Shown here: in pieces, positions 54,429 to 63,700 of the stretch
Numbering within the stretch: position 1 is the stretch's first letter
Layout: each line of letters starts with the position of its first letter
Assembly (NCBI GenBank): GCA_029256185.1
Contig: JAQSYI010000007.1
Location: 1-64,000, forward strand
Reading direction: 5' to 3'
DNA: 64,000 nt
DNA from: Paenibacillaceae bacterium
GTDB taxonomy: Bacteria; Bacillota; Bacilli; Paenibacillales; NBRC-103111
Notes under the pieces: model-generated
Seen by the model: only the letters and a program-made list of their open reading frames with translations
Databases searched by the model: none
Told to the model about the DNA's origin: nothing
Position numbers and translations under genes: made by a program

Positions 54429-55301
54429 TTAGCCCTTGATTGCGCCGACCATAATACCCTTCACAAAGAACCGTTGGATAAAAGGATACAGGACCAGCAT
54501 AGGAATGACCGCGATTACAATGGTGGCGTAAACGACCGTCTGCTCCGTCATCACGGTAGCGCTCATATCCACCGCTTCATTCATATTATAGGATACCTGT
54601 ACAATCAGTTTCTTCAAAAGAACCTGCAGCGGAATTTTATCCTGATCATTCAGCAGCAGCATGGACCAGAAATAGCTGTTCCAGCGGCCGACAAAATAAT
54701 ACATCGTCAAGGTGGCCAGGGCGGGAACCGAAAGAGGCAGATAAATGCTGGTCAGGATGCGCAAATCCTTGGCTCCGTCAAGCTTGGCGGATTCTTCCAG
54801 CGATTCGGGCACATTCTCAAAAAAGGTGCGCATGAGAATCACAAAGAAGGTGTCAATGGTTCCGCACAACAGAATGCCCAGGCGGGAATTATCCAGATGC
54901 AGATCCTTGAAATTAAGGAAAATCGGCATCATCCCGGCGTTGAACCACATGGTAACCAGAATAAACAGCATCAGCACTCTGCGTCCCTTCAGCCGTTTCT
55001 TCGACAAGGGATACGCGCCGAGAACCGTCAGCACCATGCTGATGGAGGTGCCCGCTACGGAATAAAAGACCGTGTTCCCGTAAGCAGTCCATAGATTATC
55101 CATGCCGAGCACCTTCTTGAAGGAGGCCGGCTCAAACCCCTTGGGAAGAAAGGTGACAGCCCCCGTGGATACAGCCAGAGGCTCGGAGAAGGAGGCAATA
55201 ATAACATACCAGAGAGGATACAGGGTTGCCACACAGATCAGCAGCATAACTATCGTATTGAAGACTCCGAATATCCTCTCCCCTTGTGACCGTTTCACCA
55301 C
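54429..55301 (-). CDS. ABC transporter permease, LplC-like
   Basis: The 290-residue permease has six helices (IFGVFNTIVMLLICVATLYPLWYVIIASF at the start), the EAA loop PESLEESAKLDGAKDLRILTSIYLPLSVP, and the typical C-terminus QRFFVKGIMVGAIKG. Translation starts at one of two consecutive GTG codons: 55298 has AGAGG six bases upstream, 55301 only three, so 55298 is slightly favoured. An ATG at 55303 is out of frame. It lies 13 bases after the LplB-like permease gene. Confidence 0.94.
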   Translation of the reverse strand: MVKRSQGERIFGVFNTIVMLLICVATLYPLWYVIIASFSEPLAVSTGAVTFLPKGFEPASFKKVLGMDNLWTAYGNTVFYSVAGTSISMVLTVLGAYPLSKKRLKGRRVLMLFILVTMWFNAGMMPIFLNFKDLHLDNSRLGILLCGTIDTFFVILMRTFFENVPESLEESAKLDGAKDLRILTSIYLPLSVPALATLTMYYFVGRWNSYFWSMLLLNDQDKIPLQVLLKKLIVQVSYNMNEAVDMSATVMTEQTVVYATIVIAVIPMLVLYPFIQRFFVKGIMVGAIKG

Positions 55302-55314
55302 ATTCCTCTCCCTT

Positions 55315-56280
55315 CTAGAAAATATTGATGTTGCTGATGCGCTTGGATATCTGGTTGGCTGTCAATACGAGAACCAGAGAAATCACGCCGTTGAACAACC
55401 CCACTGCCGTGGACATGGAATAATTGGCGCTTTCTATTCCCGCCCGGTACACGAAGGTGCTGATCACATCACCGGTTTCGTACGTAACGGGAAGATACAG
55501 CAGAATAATCATCTCGTAGCCCAGATTCATCAGGTTGCCGATCTGCAGAATCAGCATAATGCCGATGGTGGGCAGCAAGCCCGGAAGCGTAATGTGAAGC
55601 GTCTGCTTCCACCGTCCTGCTCCATCAATAGTGGCCGCTTCATACAATTCCGAATCAATCGAGCATAAGGCCGAATAATAGATAATCGAGCCAAAGCCCG
55701 CCCCCGCCCAGATGCCCTGAATGACATAGATGGCGCGGAAGTATTCCGGCTTGGTCAGGAAATAGACCGGATCATGTCCGAGCATTCCCAAGAAGATGTT
55801 CACAATCCCGCTGGACGGCGACAGGAAGTTGACCACCAGGCCTGCGATTACCACCGTTGAGATGAAATGGGGCATGTAGGATATGGTCTGCACCGTGGTA
55901 CGGAACAGCTTGCTTCTGACTTCATTGAAGAGAACAGCCAGTATAATCGGAACCGGAAAAGCAAAGATCAGATTAAACAGATTAATCAGCACCGTGTTGC
56001 GCACGACTCTTACAAAGTAAGGACCGTTAAAAAAGGTCATGAAGTTGTCCAAGCCTACCCATCTGCTTCCGCTGATTCCGAGGAACGGCTTATAGTCCTG
56101 AAAGGCCATGGCCAGACCGCCAAACGGCTTGTAATAAAAGATCAGATAATAGACCAGAAACGGAGCCAGCATCAGATACAAATATTTGTCCGTCATGATG
56201 CTGACCAACACGGGATGAAGCCGTTTCTTTGATGCCTGTTCCCGAAGCCCTGCAGGCTCCGCAGCTGATAGCAATTTCAA
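55315..56280 (-). CDS. ABC transporter permease, LplB-like
   Basis: The 321-residue permease has the first helix in YLYLMLAPFLVYYLIFYYKPFGGLAMAF, the EAA loop LYEAATIDGAGRWKQTLHITLPGL and six helices in total. It starts with TTG at 56280; AGGGAGGGG lies five bases upstream and no ATG fits. It is the first gene of the operon that runs to 43912. The operon is divergent from the AraC sensor at 56575. A rare TTG start on the lead gene may lower translation. Confidence 0.94.
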   Translation of the reverse strand: MKLLSAAEPAGLREQASKKRLHPVLVSIMTDKYLYLMLAPFLVYYLIFYYKPFGGLAMAFQDYKPFLGISGSRWVGLDNFMTFFNGPYFVRVVRNTVLINLFNLIFAFPVPIILAVLFNEVRSKLFRTTVQTISYMPHFISTVVIAGLVVNFLSPSSGIVNIFLGMLGHDPVYFLTKPEYFRAIYVIQGIWAGAGFGSIIYYSALCSIDSELYEAATIDGAGRWKQTLHITLPGLLPTIGIMLILQIGNLMNLGYEMIILLYLPVTYETGDVISTFVYRAGIESANYSMSTAVGLFNGVISLVLVLTANQISKRISNINIF

Positions 56281-56574
56281 TTTTTCCCCTCCCTTCGAAG
56301 TGTATGTTTTTATTTGGAGGCGCTTTCCTGTTGAAGCGCCGCTTGCATCTGTAATGTATCATACCGGCCAGCCAGCCAAAATCCGCAGTTTTTAGGATAG
56401 GCGTCAAAACTTTTGATCAGGCAGCTTCATTTCTTCAGATGGCTCTTTCGTAATTTTTAGAGGTTGTAACCCGGCTGCGGCACTATGATATAATTAACCT
56501 GGTGCTGCCGTAATGCCCACACAATAATGTAAGCGCAACCAATGTGACTATTACATCCTGTAAAGAGGGGTCTT
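56281..56574. promoter_or_regulatory. Divergent control region of importer/lyase operon and AraC sensor
   Basis: ATGTAAGCGCAACCA (56527-56541) matches the cre consensus WTGNAANCGNWNNCW completely and lies 34 bases before the sensor start. A -10-like TATAAT (56489-56494, in TATGATATAATT) probably serves the sensor, which would put this cre downstream of the promoter as a roadblock. On the operon side TGGAGGCGCTTTC (56315-56327) matches the cre core with one mismatch. A minus-strand promoter could not be assigned. Confidence 0.55.
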
Positions 56575-58755
56575 ATGCGCTATTATCGTCAAATGCTATT
56601 CGCTTTTACTCTCATTGCCGTCGTGTATACACTGCTGATTGAAGGCATCTTCTTAACCGGCTATTATCTGAACCGCAAAGCCGAATACTCCCGGACGGTG
56701 GAGGCCACAGCCCAACAATTGGCCGGTTATACCGATTCCCGGGTAAGGGCCATTCAGGAGATTCACATGCTGCTTCAAGCCTCCGAATATACGGCCAATT
56801 ACCTGGCGGAGATACCCGGTGAGCCCAACCCCATGGCCCGGCTCAAGCTGCATACTTTCCTCAGCTCCCTGTTTGGCATAGCGCCGACGCAGTTGAACAG
56901 CATTGCCGTTACCAAGCTTACGGACGATTACGCTATCTTAAATGACAGTACGGGTGACCTGAGCTTGCTCCGGTCCAAGCTTCATCTTAACGAACGGGAG
57001 CTTGCGGATATCAGGCAATGGTTTGCAGCCACTCCCGGCACCGCCCTTCGTTTTTGGCCCTCCGTGGGCGATGACGGGGCCGCATATTATGTGCTTGCAA
57101 GCCGCCACTGGCTGGGACGCACCCAGCCCTTGTATGTGTTTGCGTCCTTCTCCGTGGGGCAGTTATTTCAGGTTCAGAGCATGGAGGGCGGAAGCTATGT
57201 CATGCTGCAGGATAATGAAGCGGCAGCCATCATCGGAGAGCCGCTGACCCGGCGCCAACAGGAGGAGCTCCTGCTGGATTCAATCCAAGCAGGACGGGTG
57301 GATATTCCCTCCGCCTCCTTGGACAATCTCCGGTTTATTTATCTGGCCAAGCCGCCCCAGACGGCAAGTCCCATGCTTATTTCCATTATCGGGATAGGCT
57401 TGCTTGCCCTGCTGGCCGCTTGCGCGCTCATGGTGTGGATCAGCAAGAGGATGTATACCCCCATCCAAAGCGTGCTTCAGGCCAGCGGCGGCATGATTGC
57501 AAAAGGCGATGAGATCGCCTATGTCCGCAATGCCTTTCATATGCTGCATGAGAATATCGCCGAAATCTCAAGCTCCATGGAGGCTTACAAGTCGGACGCC
57601 GAGGGGCGGTTCTTTCGGGAGCTTCTGCTCGGCATGCTCTCCCCAAGCGAGATGAAGGACAATCTGCAGAGATACCGCGTTCCCGAAGCAGCCGGCCCGG
57701 TTTTCTCTGTGCTGATCAAGTACGTGGCAAACCCTGAGCTTGCTGTGGACTATACCCACAATCTCATCCTTGAGATCAAGCCCAAGCTTACCGCGGCTCT
57801 CCGGACGCTCTTCGAACCGGGCAAATGGTGCGTCATCACCGATATGAGCTTTGAAACACAGGTCATGATCATCGCCGACGACGATACGGAAAAGCTGGCT
57901 GAAATGCTGCGGAATACACTGCTTAGCTTTGAACCAGAATTCGGTCTGGAGCTGAAGGCCATCATCGGTTCCTCCTGCCGGGAGGTAGAATCCATCAGCA
58001 CCTCCTATCAGGATGCATTGACGGTTTCCGGCTTCAACGAGTTTTCCCCTCAAAGCGGAGAGGTCATCACCAGAAAGATGCCCCATGCCATCTGGAATGG
58101 CACGGCGTATTATCCCATCAATCTGGAGCAGTCGTTGACCAATGCCATTATTCACGGCAAGACGATGGTCTGGAGAACCATTCTGGATGAAATTCTGGAG
58201 ATCAATCGAAATGGTAAAAACGCCAGCCTGCTCCAGCTGACGGTCATGCTTGGAGGCACGGTAAGCCGGATCGCCAACGGTCTGTATGCTGAGGCCGGGT
58301 CCGTGTGCGAGGGAGACAGCCCCTCCTTTACGGAATTCCGGACTGCCCGCAGCTTTGAGGAGCTGGGCGTGAAAGCTGCTGAGGTTTTCGCGGAATTATC
58401 GGATCGGATACGGCGGAAAAGCGAGCAATCCAGCCACGGGATTGCCGCCAGAATGGAGGAATATATCAGCCTGCACTACCATGAGGATATCAGTCTGTTT
58501 GATCTGGCGGAGCATCTTAATCTGTCCATGACCTATGTATCAACGCTGTTCAAGGCCGTGACCGGCCATAATTTCAAGGATTATCTGAATGAGTACCGGT
58601 TCAAGACGGCTTGCAGGATCATATCCGAGCAGCCCGATAAGAAGGTGAAGGAGATTGCCGAGCTGGTCGGCTGCAACACTGCCATCCTCACCCGGCTGTT
58701 TGTCCGCTATACCGGCATGACGCCGGGGCAATATTTAAAGGAGAAGCAATCCTAG
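56575..58755 (+). CDS. Membrane-bound AraC-type sensor regulator
   Basis: The 726-residue protein has a first helix (LFAFTLIAVVYTLLIEGIFLTGYYL), a sensor of about 230 residues outside the membrane, a second helix (MLISIIGIGLLALLAACALMVWI), a cytoplasmic region, and a C-terminal AraC double helix-turn-helix (ISLFDLAEHLNLSMTYVSTLFKAV, then VKEIAELVGCNTAILTRLFVRYTGMTPGQY). It is divergent from the importer/lyase operon and is its likely activator. AGAGGGG precedes the start. The TAG stop (58753-58755) is also the first three bases of a 17-bp direct repeat bordering an inverted-repeat element. Confidence 0.93.
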   Translation: MRYYRQMLFAFTLIAVVYTLLIEGIFLTGYYLNRKAEYSRTVEATAQQLAGYTDSRVRAIQEIHMLLQASEYTANYLAEIPGEPNPMARLKLHTFLSSLFGIAPTQLNSIAVTKLTDDYAILNDSTGDLSLLRSKLHLNERELADIRQWFAATPGTALRFWPSVGDDGAAYYVLASRHWLGRTQPLYVFASFSVGQLFQVQSMEGGSYVMLQDNEAAAIIGEPLTRRQQEELLLDSIQAGRVDIPSASLDNLRFIYLAKPPQTASPMLISIIGIGLLALLAACALMVWISKRMYTPIQSVLQASGGMIAKGDEIAYVRNAFHMLHENIAEISSSMEAYKSDAEGRFFRELLLGMLSPSEMKDNLQRYRVPEAAGPVFSVLIKYVANPELAVDYTHNLILEIKPKLTAALRTLFEPGKWCVITDMSFETQVMIIADDDTEKLAEMLRNTLLSFEPEFGLELKAIIGSSCREVESISTSYQDALTVSGFNEFSPQSGEVITRKMPHAIWNGTAYYPINLEQSLTNAIIHGKTMVWRTILDEILEINRNGKNASLLQLTVMLGGTVSRIANGLYAEAGSVCEGDSPSFTEFRTARSFEELGVKAAEVFAELSDRIRRKSEQSSHGIAARMEEYISLHYHEDISLFDLAEHLNLSMTYVSTLFKAVTGHNFKDYLNEYRFKTACRIISEQPDKKVKEIAELVGCNTAILTRLFVRYTGMTPGQYLKEKQS

Positions 58756-58996
58756 GAGCAAGTCCGACGAAAGGAAAATGGTGAATCAATATTCAGCAAC
58801 GTGAACGGGAGGGATAGGGGTGGCTTGAGGGCGAGTTTTTTGCCGGTCTTGACACCTTGAAAGTCCAATAAAATGAAGGCCGGCAAAACGTGTTTGAGCA
58901 TCCAAGCCATCCCTATCCCGGTAGTGAATGTTGCCCGGTGAATATTGATTCACCACAACCACTTCGTCGGACAGACTCTTAGGAGCAAGTCCGACG
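58753..58996. repeat. Long inverted-repeat element bounded by 17-bp direct repeats
   Basis: TAGGAGCAAGTCCGACG occurs at 58753-58769 and again at 58980-58996. Between them an imperfect palindrome of 211 bp runs from GTCCGACGA (58762-58770) to TCGTCGGAC (58964-58972). Further matching arms include GGTGAATCAATATTCA with TGAATATTGATTCACC, GGGATAGGGGTGGCTTG with CAAGCCATCCCTATCCC, and TTTTTTGCCGG with CCGGCAAAA. No ORF is inside. It resembles a folded-back MITE or a large REP/BIME-like unit. Confidence 0.75.
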
Positions 58997-59096
58997 GAGT
59001 GTCGCTTGTGATTTCCTGTTTAGGATTTCCCTGGAACATTTTCGGTTTCTACCCGTCTATATTGTGATACGATTGATTCCAAGGGAGTGTTATGGC

Positions 59097-60563
59097 ATGC
59101 GAATCAGGTTTGTTTTCTGCCCATTGATTGTTGTAATGCTATTGACCGGGTGCTTCCGGACAACAGAGCCCAAGCCTGATCCGGGCATGACCCCTGCTCC
59201 TTCAAGCCAGGTGTTCTCTTCACCGGACGTGACCTCCATGGCGTCTGTTCCATCCAGCACGGCTGCTCCAGTCTCTCCTTCCCCCACGGAATCCGCCTGG
59301 CAGACACCCGCTTCCTTAAAGATGAACCAGGATCAGAGACGGCTGCCGGTGATTGACGCGAATCACGCCGCATTCCACTACATTTCCACCACAGAACTGG
59401 ACCGTTCCGCCCTGGAGGGAGCCCTCAAGCGGCAATTGACCAGCAATCATCCGGGAAGGACGGACTTCTCCTATACGCTTGACTGGCAATCGGGCAAGGA
59501 ATTCACACTGGCTTTCTCGGACTTGCTGCCGCGGGAAACAGTTCACTTCAGTGTCAACCACCCGCTCGGGACCGGAAGCGCCAAGCTGAACGAGGACATG
59601 CCCCATTTATTCGATGCCGCCTTTCAATACAGGGACGAGAGCACACCTCCGGAGATTGTGCTCACGCAATTCCAGCCCTTCGGGCATCAGTACCTGCCTG
59701 TCTCCATGACGGACCAACAGCTTGTCAAACAAGCCGGATCAGGGAAACCTTTTGCTCTTGCCTATGACGAGGAAAGCTTGTATTTCACCAACTTATCGGA
59801 TGGAACGGTGGAGACGGTGCCGTTGCCGGAGAAGAAGGATTATATCCTGCCTAAAACCGATGACGGCTATCAATTGGATCGGGTGCACGGCTACAAGAAG
59901 GTGCTCCTGCCCAAGCTATTCTATGAGGATTCTATTTATGTGGTCATGCACCATTCCCTCGTTTACCGGATTAATATTGGAACCGGGAAGAGCCGATTGG
60001 TATATACGTCAGACTTGCCCATAGCAGGGATGTCCTCCTCGCCTGACGGGGAGCGGATCGGACTCATGATGCAAGACTATCGCTTGCTCAGTGAAGCGGA
60101 TCTCCTGGTGATCAATCAGGCAGGGAAAGTGACGGGCCGTTATCCGAAGGCCGCCTATATGTCCCATAGCGACGGCTATATAAGCACCTATCCCCTTGAA
60201 TGGACGGACAACAACAAAGTCAGCGTTACGACGCAATTCCCTGAACAGTCCACCCACGGATACAATGAAATTGATGTGGCCGCCAAAACAACCGCCGCGG
60301 TTCCCGATCCTAAGCTCAATCTGGAGAGGGTGAAGCAACTGGCCGGGCAGGAGAAGGAATTCACCCCGTTCCTCTCCCCGGATCAAAGCAAGCTGGCTTA
60401 TGTAACACGGTCCAACGATGGATTTTTCCTGGAAATCTGGTTGACGGACTTGTCCGGAAGCACGACGCAATTTGCCGGATTGGGCATGTTCCTGGGCTGG
60501 ATTTCGCCGGACACGATTGCCTGGGTGGAATATGATGCCGGGGAGCGGAAGTACGGGTGGTAG
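59097..60563 (+). CDS. Lipoprotein of unknown function, possible beta-propeller
   Basis: The 488-residue precursor has a short signal peptide with lipobox LLTGC (Cys19), a Ser/Pro/Thr-rich linker to about residue 75, and a mature domain with repeated segments such as GMSSSPDGERIGLMM and PFLSPDQSKLAYV that resemble WD40-like/TolB beta-propeller blades. ATG 59097 has AAGGGAG nine bases upstream; a GTG 11 codons earlier would place the ribosome binding site inside the ORF. I do not recognise a specific family. It stands alone between the repeat element and a strong terminator, convergent with the GH141-like gene. It could be a surface sensor or adaptor, but nothing shows this directly. Confidence 0.8.
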   Translation: MRIRFVFCPLIVVMLLTGCFRTTEPKPDPGMTPAPSSQVFSSPDVTSMASVPSSTAAPVSPSPTESAWQTPASLKMNQDQRRLPVIDANHAAFHYISTTELDRSALEGALKRQLTSNHPGRTDFSYTLDWQSGKEFTLAFSDLLPRETVHFSVNHPLGTGSAKLNEDMPHLFDAAFQYRDESTPPEIVLTQFQPFGHQYLPVSMTDQQLVKQAGSGKPFALAYDEESLYFTNLSDGTVETVPLPEKKDYILPKTDDGYQLDRVHGYKKVLLPKLFYEDSIYVVMHHSLVYRINIGTGKSRLVYTSDLPIAGMSSSPDGERIGLMMQDYRLLSEADLLVINQAGKVTGRYPKAAYMSHSDGYISTYPLEWTDNNKVSVTTQFPEQSTHGYNEIDVAAKTTAAVPDPKLNLERVKQLAGQEKEFTPFLSPDQSKLAYVTRSNDGFFLEIWLTDLSGSTTQFAGLGMFLGWISPDTIAWVEYDAGERKYGW

Positions 60564-60593
60564 CACCGTAAGGGGGTTCCCTCCCGCTATGCC

Positions 60594-60645
60594 AGAAGCC
60601 CGCAATTCCGCGCTGACCGCGGATTGCAGGCTTCTTGTTCTTGTT
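60594..60645 (+). terminator. Strong terminator after the lipoprotein gene
   Basis: The arm starting AGAAGCCCGCAATTCCGCG (60594-60612) pairs with the arm CGCGGATTGCAGGCTTCT ending at 60635, leaving a CTGAC loop and one bulge. TGTTCTTGTTTG follows. It lies between convergent genes. Confidence 0.85.
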
Positions 60646-60705
60646 TGTGGTGCGGCTTGCAGGCCTCGCGTCATGCTGATACAGCTGGCGGCGGCCAAGC
60701 CCGGA

Positions 60706-63700
60706 TTATTCGGGGACGGACAGCGTTATGGCCGGGGTCACCAGAACCCGCAGCTCAGCCACAACGGCATAGTTGGCGGTCTTGACGAACCGGATGTAAC
60801 GGTACGGCTTCGCTTCGGCCACATCTGCCGACCAGGTGGACTTGAAGGGCACGGCCGTGTCTCCCTGGCTGCCCAGAACCGTGTACTCGGCGAAGTCGCT
60901 TGTCTGGGAGCCGCGTATTTCGAAATTCTTACGCGGTGAGGATTGGTCCACGTCCTGCCGGGTCACCACCTCAATCCTGGCCACATTGTAATAAGGATAG
61001 GATTCGCCCAGATCCACCGTGAGCGAGGCCGTGCCGCTGGTAGCCCAGATGGTGGAGATGCTGTTGTCTGTTGCCTTGTCCGGTGAATTGTCCGCCACAT
61101 AAGCCGAGGCGGAGGTGGTTATTCTGTTCTGGGCCATATTGGCCATGCCCGGCTTGGGCTGTCCCTGCGGGAAGATATACAGATCCAGTTGGGCCGTGCT
61201 CACAGGAAGATTGTCATGAAACGCCCGTACGGTGATCCGGGCAGTCCCGCTTGTTACCGCCGTGACGTCGCCTGTTGAGGCATCCACAGCCGCAACCGCC
61301 GGATGGGCAGATTCATACTCCCACGACGTTGTTCCCCAGCTCACCAGCTGCCCGTTGCCCGTAAGCAGTGCGGGCACAAGCCGGGCCGTTTCCCCTGCGC
61401 TCATGAGGGGCGAGCCGTTCATGCCCAGGCTGATCCGGGAGGGAGTCCAATCAGCGGTATAGGAGACGGCTGGGCCGTCCAAGCTCCAGTTCCCTTGAGC
61501 GTCCATGGCCTTCACCTTGACAAGCCGCGTGGCGCCTGACGGCCAGTTGTCCACGGTCAGCCCGTATACGGCTCCGCTCACAGTGACGGGCGTTTGCCCG
61601 GCAACGGATACCTGATACGCGGCCGGCGCAGGTGCTGCTGGAGTCCAACTCAGGTGCACCTGGCCATAGCCGCCCTGGACCACATCGACCTTGCTTCCGG
61701 CAGGCCACACCGAGGGAGGCAGCGGCTGCACAACAGGCTCGGCGATGATGCGCAGCTCAGCCACAGCCGCATATTCGGTCGGCTTGTTGAAGCGGATGTA
61801 CCGGTAGGAGGCGGGGGTTGGGAGCTCCGTAGTCCAGGTCCCTTGATGGGGCACCAGATCGGCTCCCCGGCTGCCCAGTACCGTGCTGTCCGCAAAGTCG
61901 TCATCGTTTGCGCCAAGCACGGTGAAGTTCTTCCGCGGCCCCGTCTGGCTCACATCCTGCCGGGTGACGAATTCGATGCGCTTGATGCGGTAGAGCTCAT
62001 ACAGATCACCCAGATCCACCGTGAGACTGGAGGCGGCTCCCGTGGTCCAGATGGTGTTGATATTGCCGTCAACCGCCTGCTCTGCCGGGTATCCCGCCAC
62101 AGGGGATGTGCCGGATAATACCGGCTTGTTCCTGGCGATATTCACCTCGGACGGCTTCTGTTGGCCTTGCTGGCTCACATATATCCGGAGCTTGCCCGCC
62201 ACTGCAATTCCTTCGCATACGGCATGGATGGCCACATCTGTCTCCCCTGCTCCCACAGCCGTAATCTCTCCGGTCTGCCCGTCTACATCCGCAACCGCCG
62301 GATCGGCAGAGGCATAGCTAAAGCTTGCGGAGCCAACTGCAACCGGCTGCCCGCTCCTGTCGGTCAGATAGGCTCCCGGCCAGGCCGTATCCCCCGCATT
62401 CATGATGGGAGAGCCGATCATATCCACCTTCATCAGATAAGGAATCAGGGTAAGGTTGCTGACACTGTTGCCGGCCGAAGCTGCGATTGCGTTACCGGCG
62501 GCATCCTTGACCGCTCCCTGTGCCAGTGCCAGAGCAACCGTGTTGCCGTATCCCGCTGTCTTGTCCAGAGCCAGCTTGACGGTGGCGCTCTTCACATCGG
62601 CAACATCCAACACTGCCGAGGATACAACTGCGTCAGTACCGCTTAGCATGAACCTGGAGGCGTCCAAAATTCCCGAATCGGTTGCCGCCTCCAGCGGCTC
62701 GCTGAAATGAAGCACTATCTCTGTCCCCGCTTCATCCGTTGCAGCGCTTACAAGCTGAGGCGGCGTTACATCCGCAGGGGCGGCCGGAGGCTCTGCCGGC
62801 TCCGCCAGCCGGATATCCCGGTAAGCCGGCTCGATCCCTGCATTCTCCTTGACCCAGGCCAGATCGGCATGATTGCGGATGAAGGCGCCGGTTCCGTAGG
62901 GAGCCTGGTTGGTCTTGATCAGCCGCTCCGCATTCAGGATCACATTATTCATTACCGTCATCCCGGAGCTGTTCTGATCCAGGTAGATGCCCAGATTCTT
63001 CCACCATTCCTTCTCCGGATAATTCACAATCGTCCAGGGAGACCGCAATATATTGTATATATAGTTCTCCTTGATTTCTGTTCCCGGCTGATAGGATAAG
63101 GTATAGATGCCGCCTCCGTCATCCAGCAGCCCCATGACATCCGATATCCGGTTGTTGCTGATGGTATTATTCTTCAGGGCGGTATCATTGGTTGTAAAGC
63201 CCCAGCCTACCGAGATTCCGCTGTAGGGCATATCGGTCAATTCATTATGAACCACGTTCATTTCTTCCACATAGCCCCCGAAGATCCCCACTGCGCCATA
63301 ATAGTCCTGCCCCACCCGGGACAGGTAGTTGTTGCGGACGGTGGTTCTCCGGTCCGTCACCCGCGGGTCCTCCGGCACAGCCTTGACCGTGGTCAACCGG
63401 CTCCCCACTGCCAGGCCGTTGCCTGATATATCCGTGAACACATTGCCTTCAATGGTGTTGTCGAAGTTGCCGGCGACAAGATCCAATCCCGTTGCTCCGA
63501 GATGCCGGAACGTATTGCGCTCAAACCGGATATTACCAGCCGCTTCCAGCTGTACCGCACCGGGAAGCTTGCCTCCATACCACACGCCGTCCACGGGATA
63601 ATAAGTCGCCTGTGTCCCGGCATAGCCATCATTGGGCTTCAGCCATGTGGAATGCTCGAAGCGCAGGCCCCGGAACTCCATGTGCTGCACCGACTGGTCC

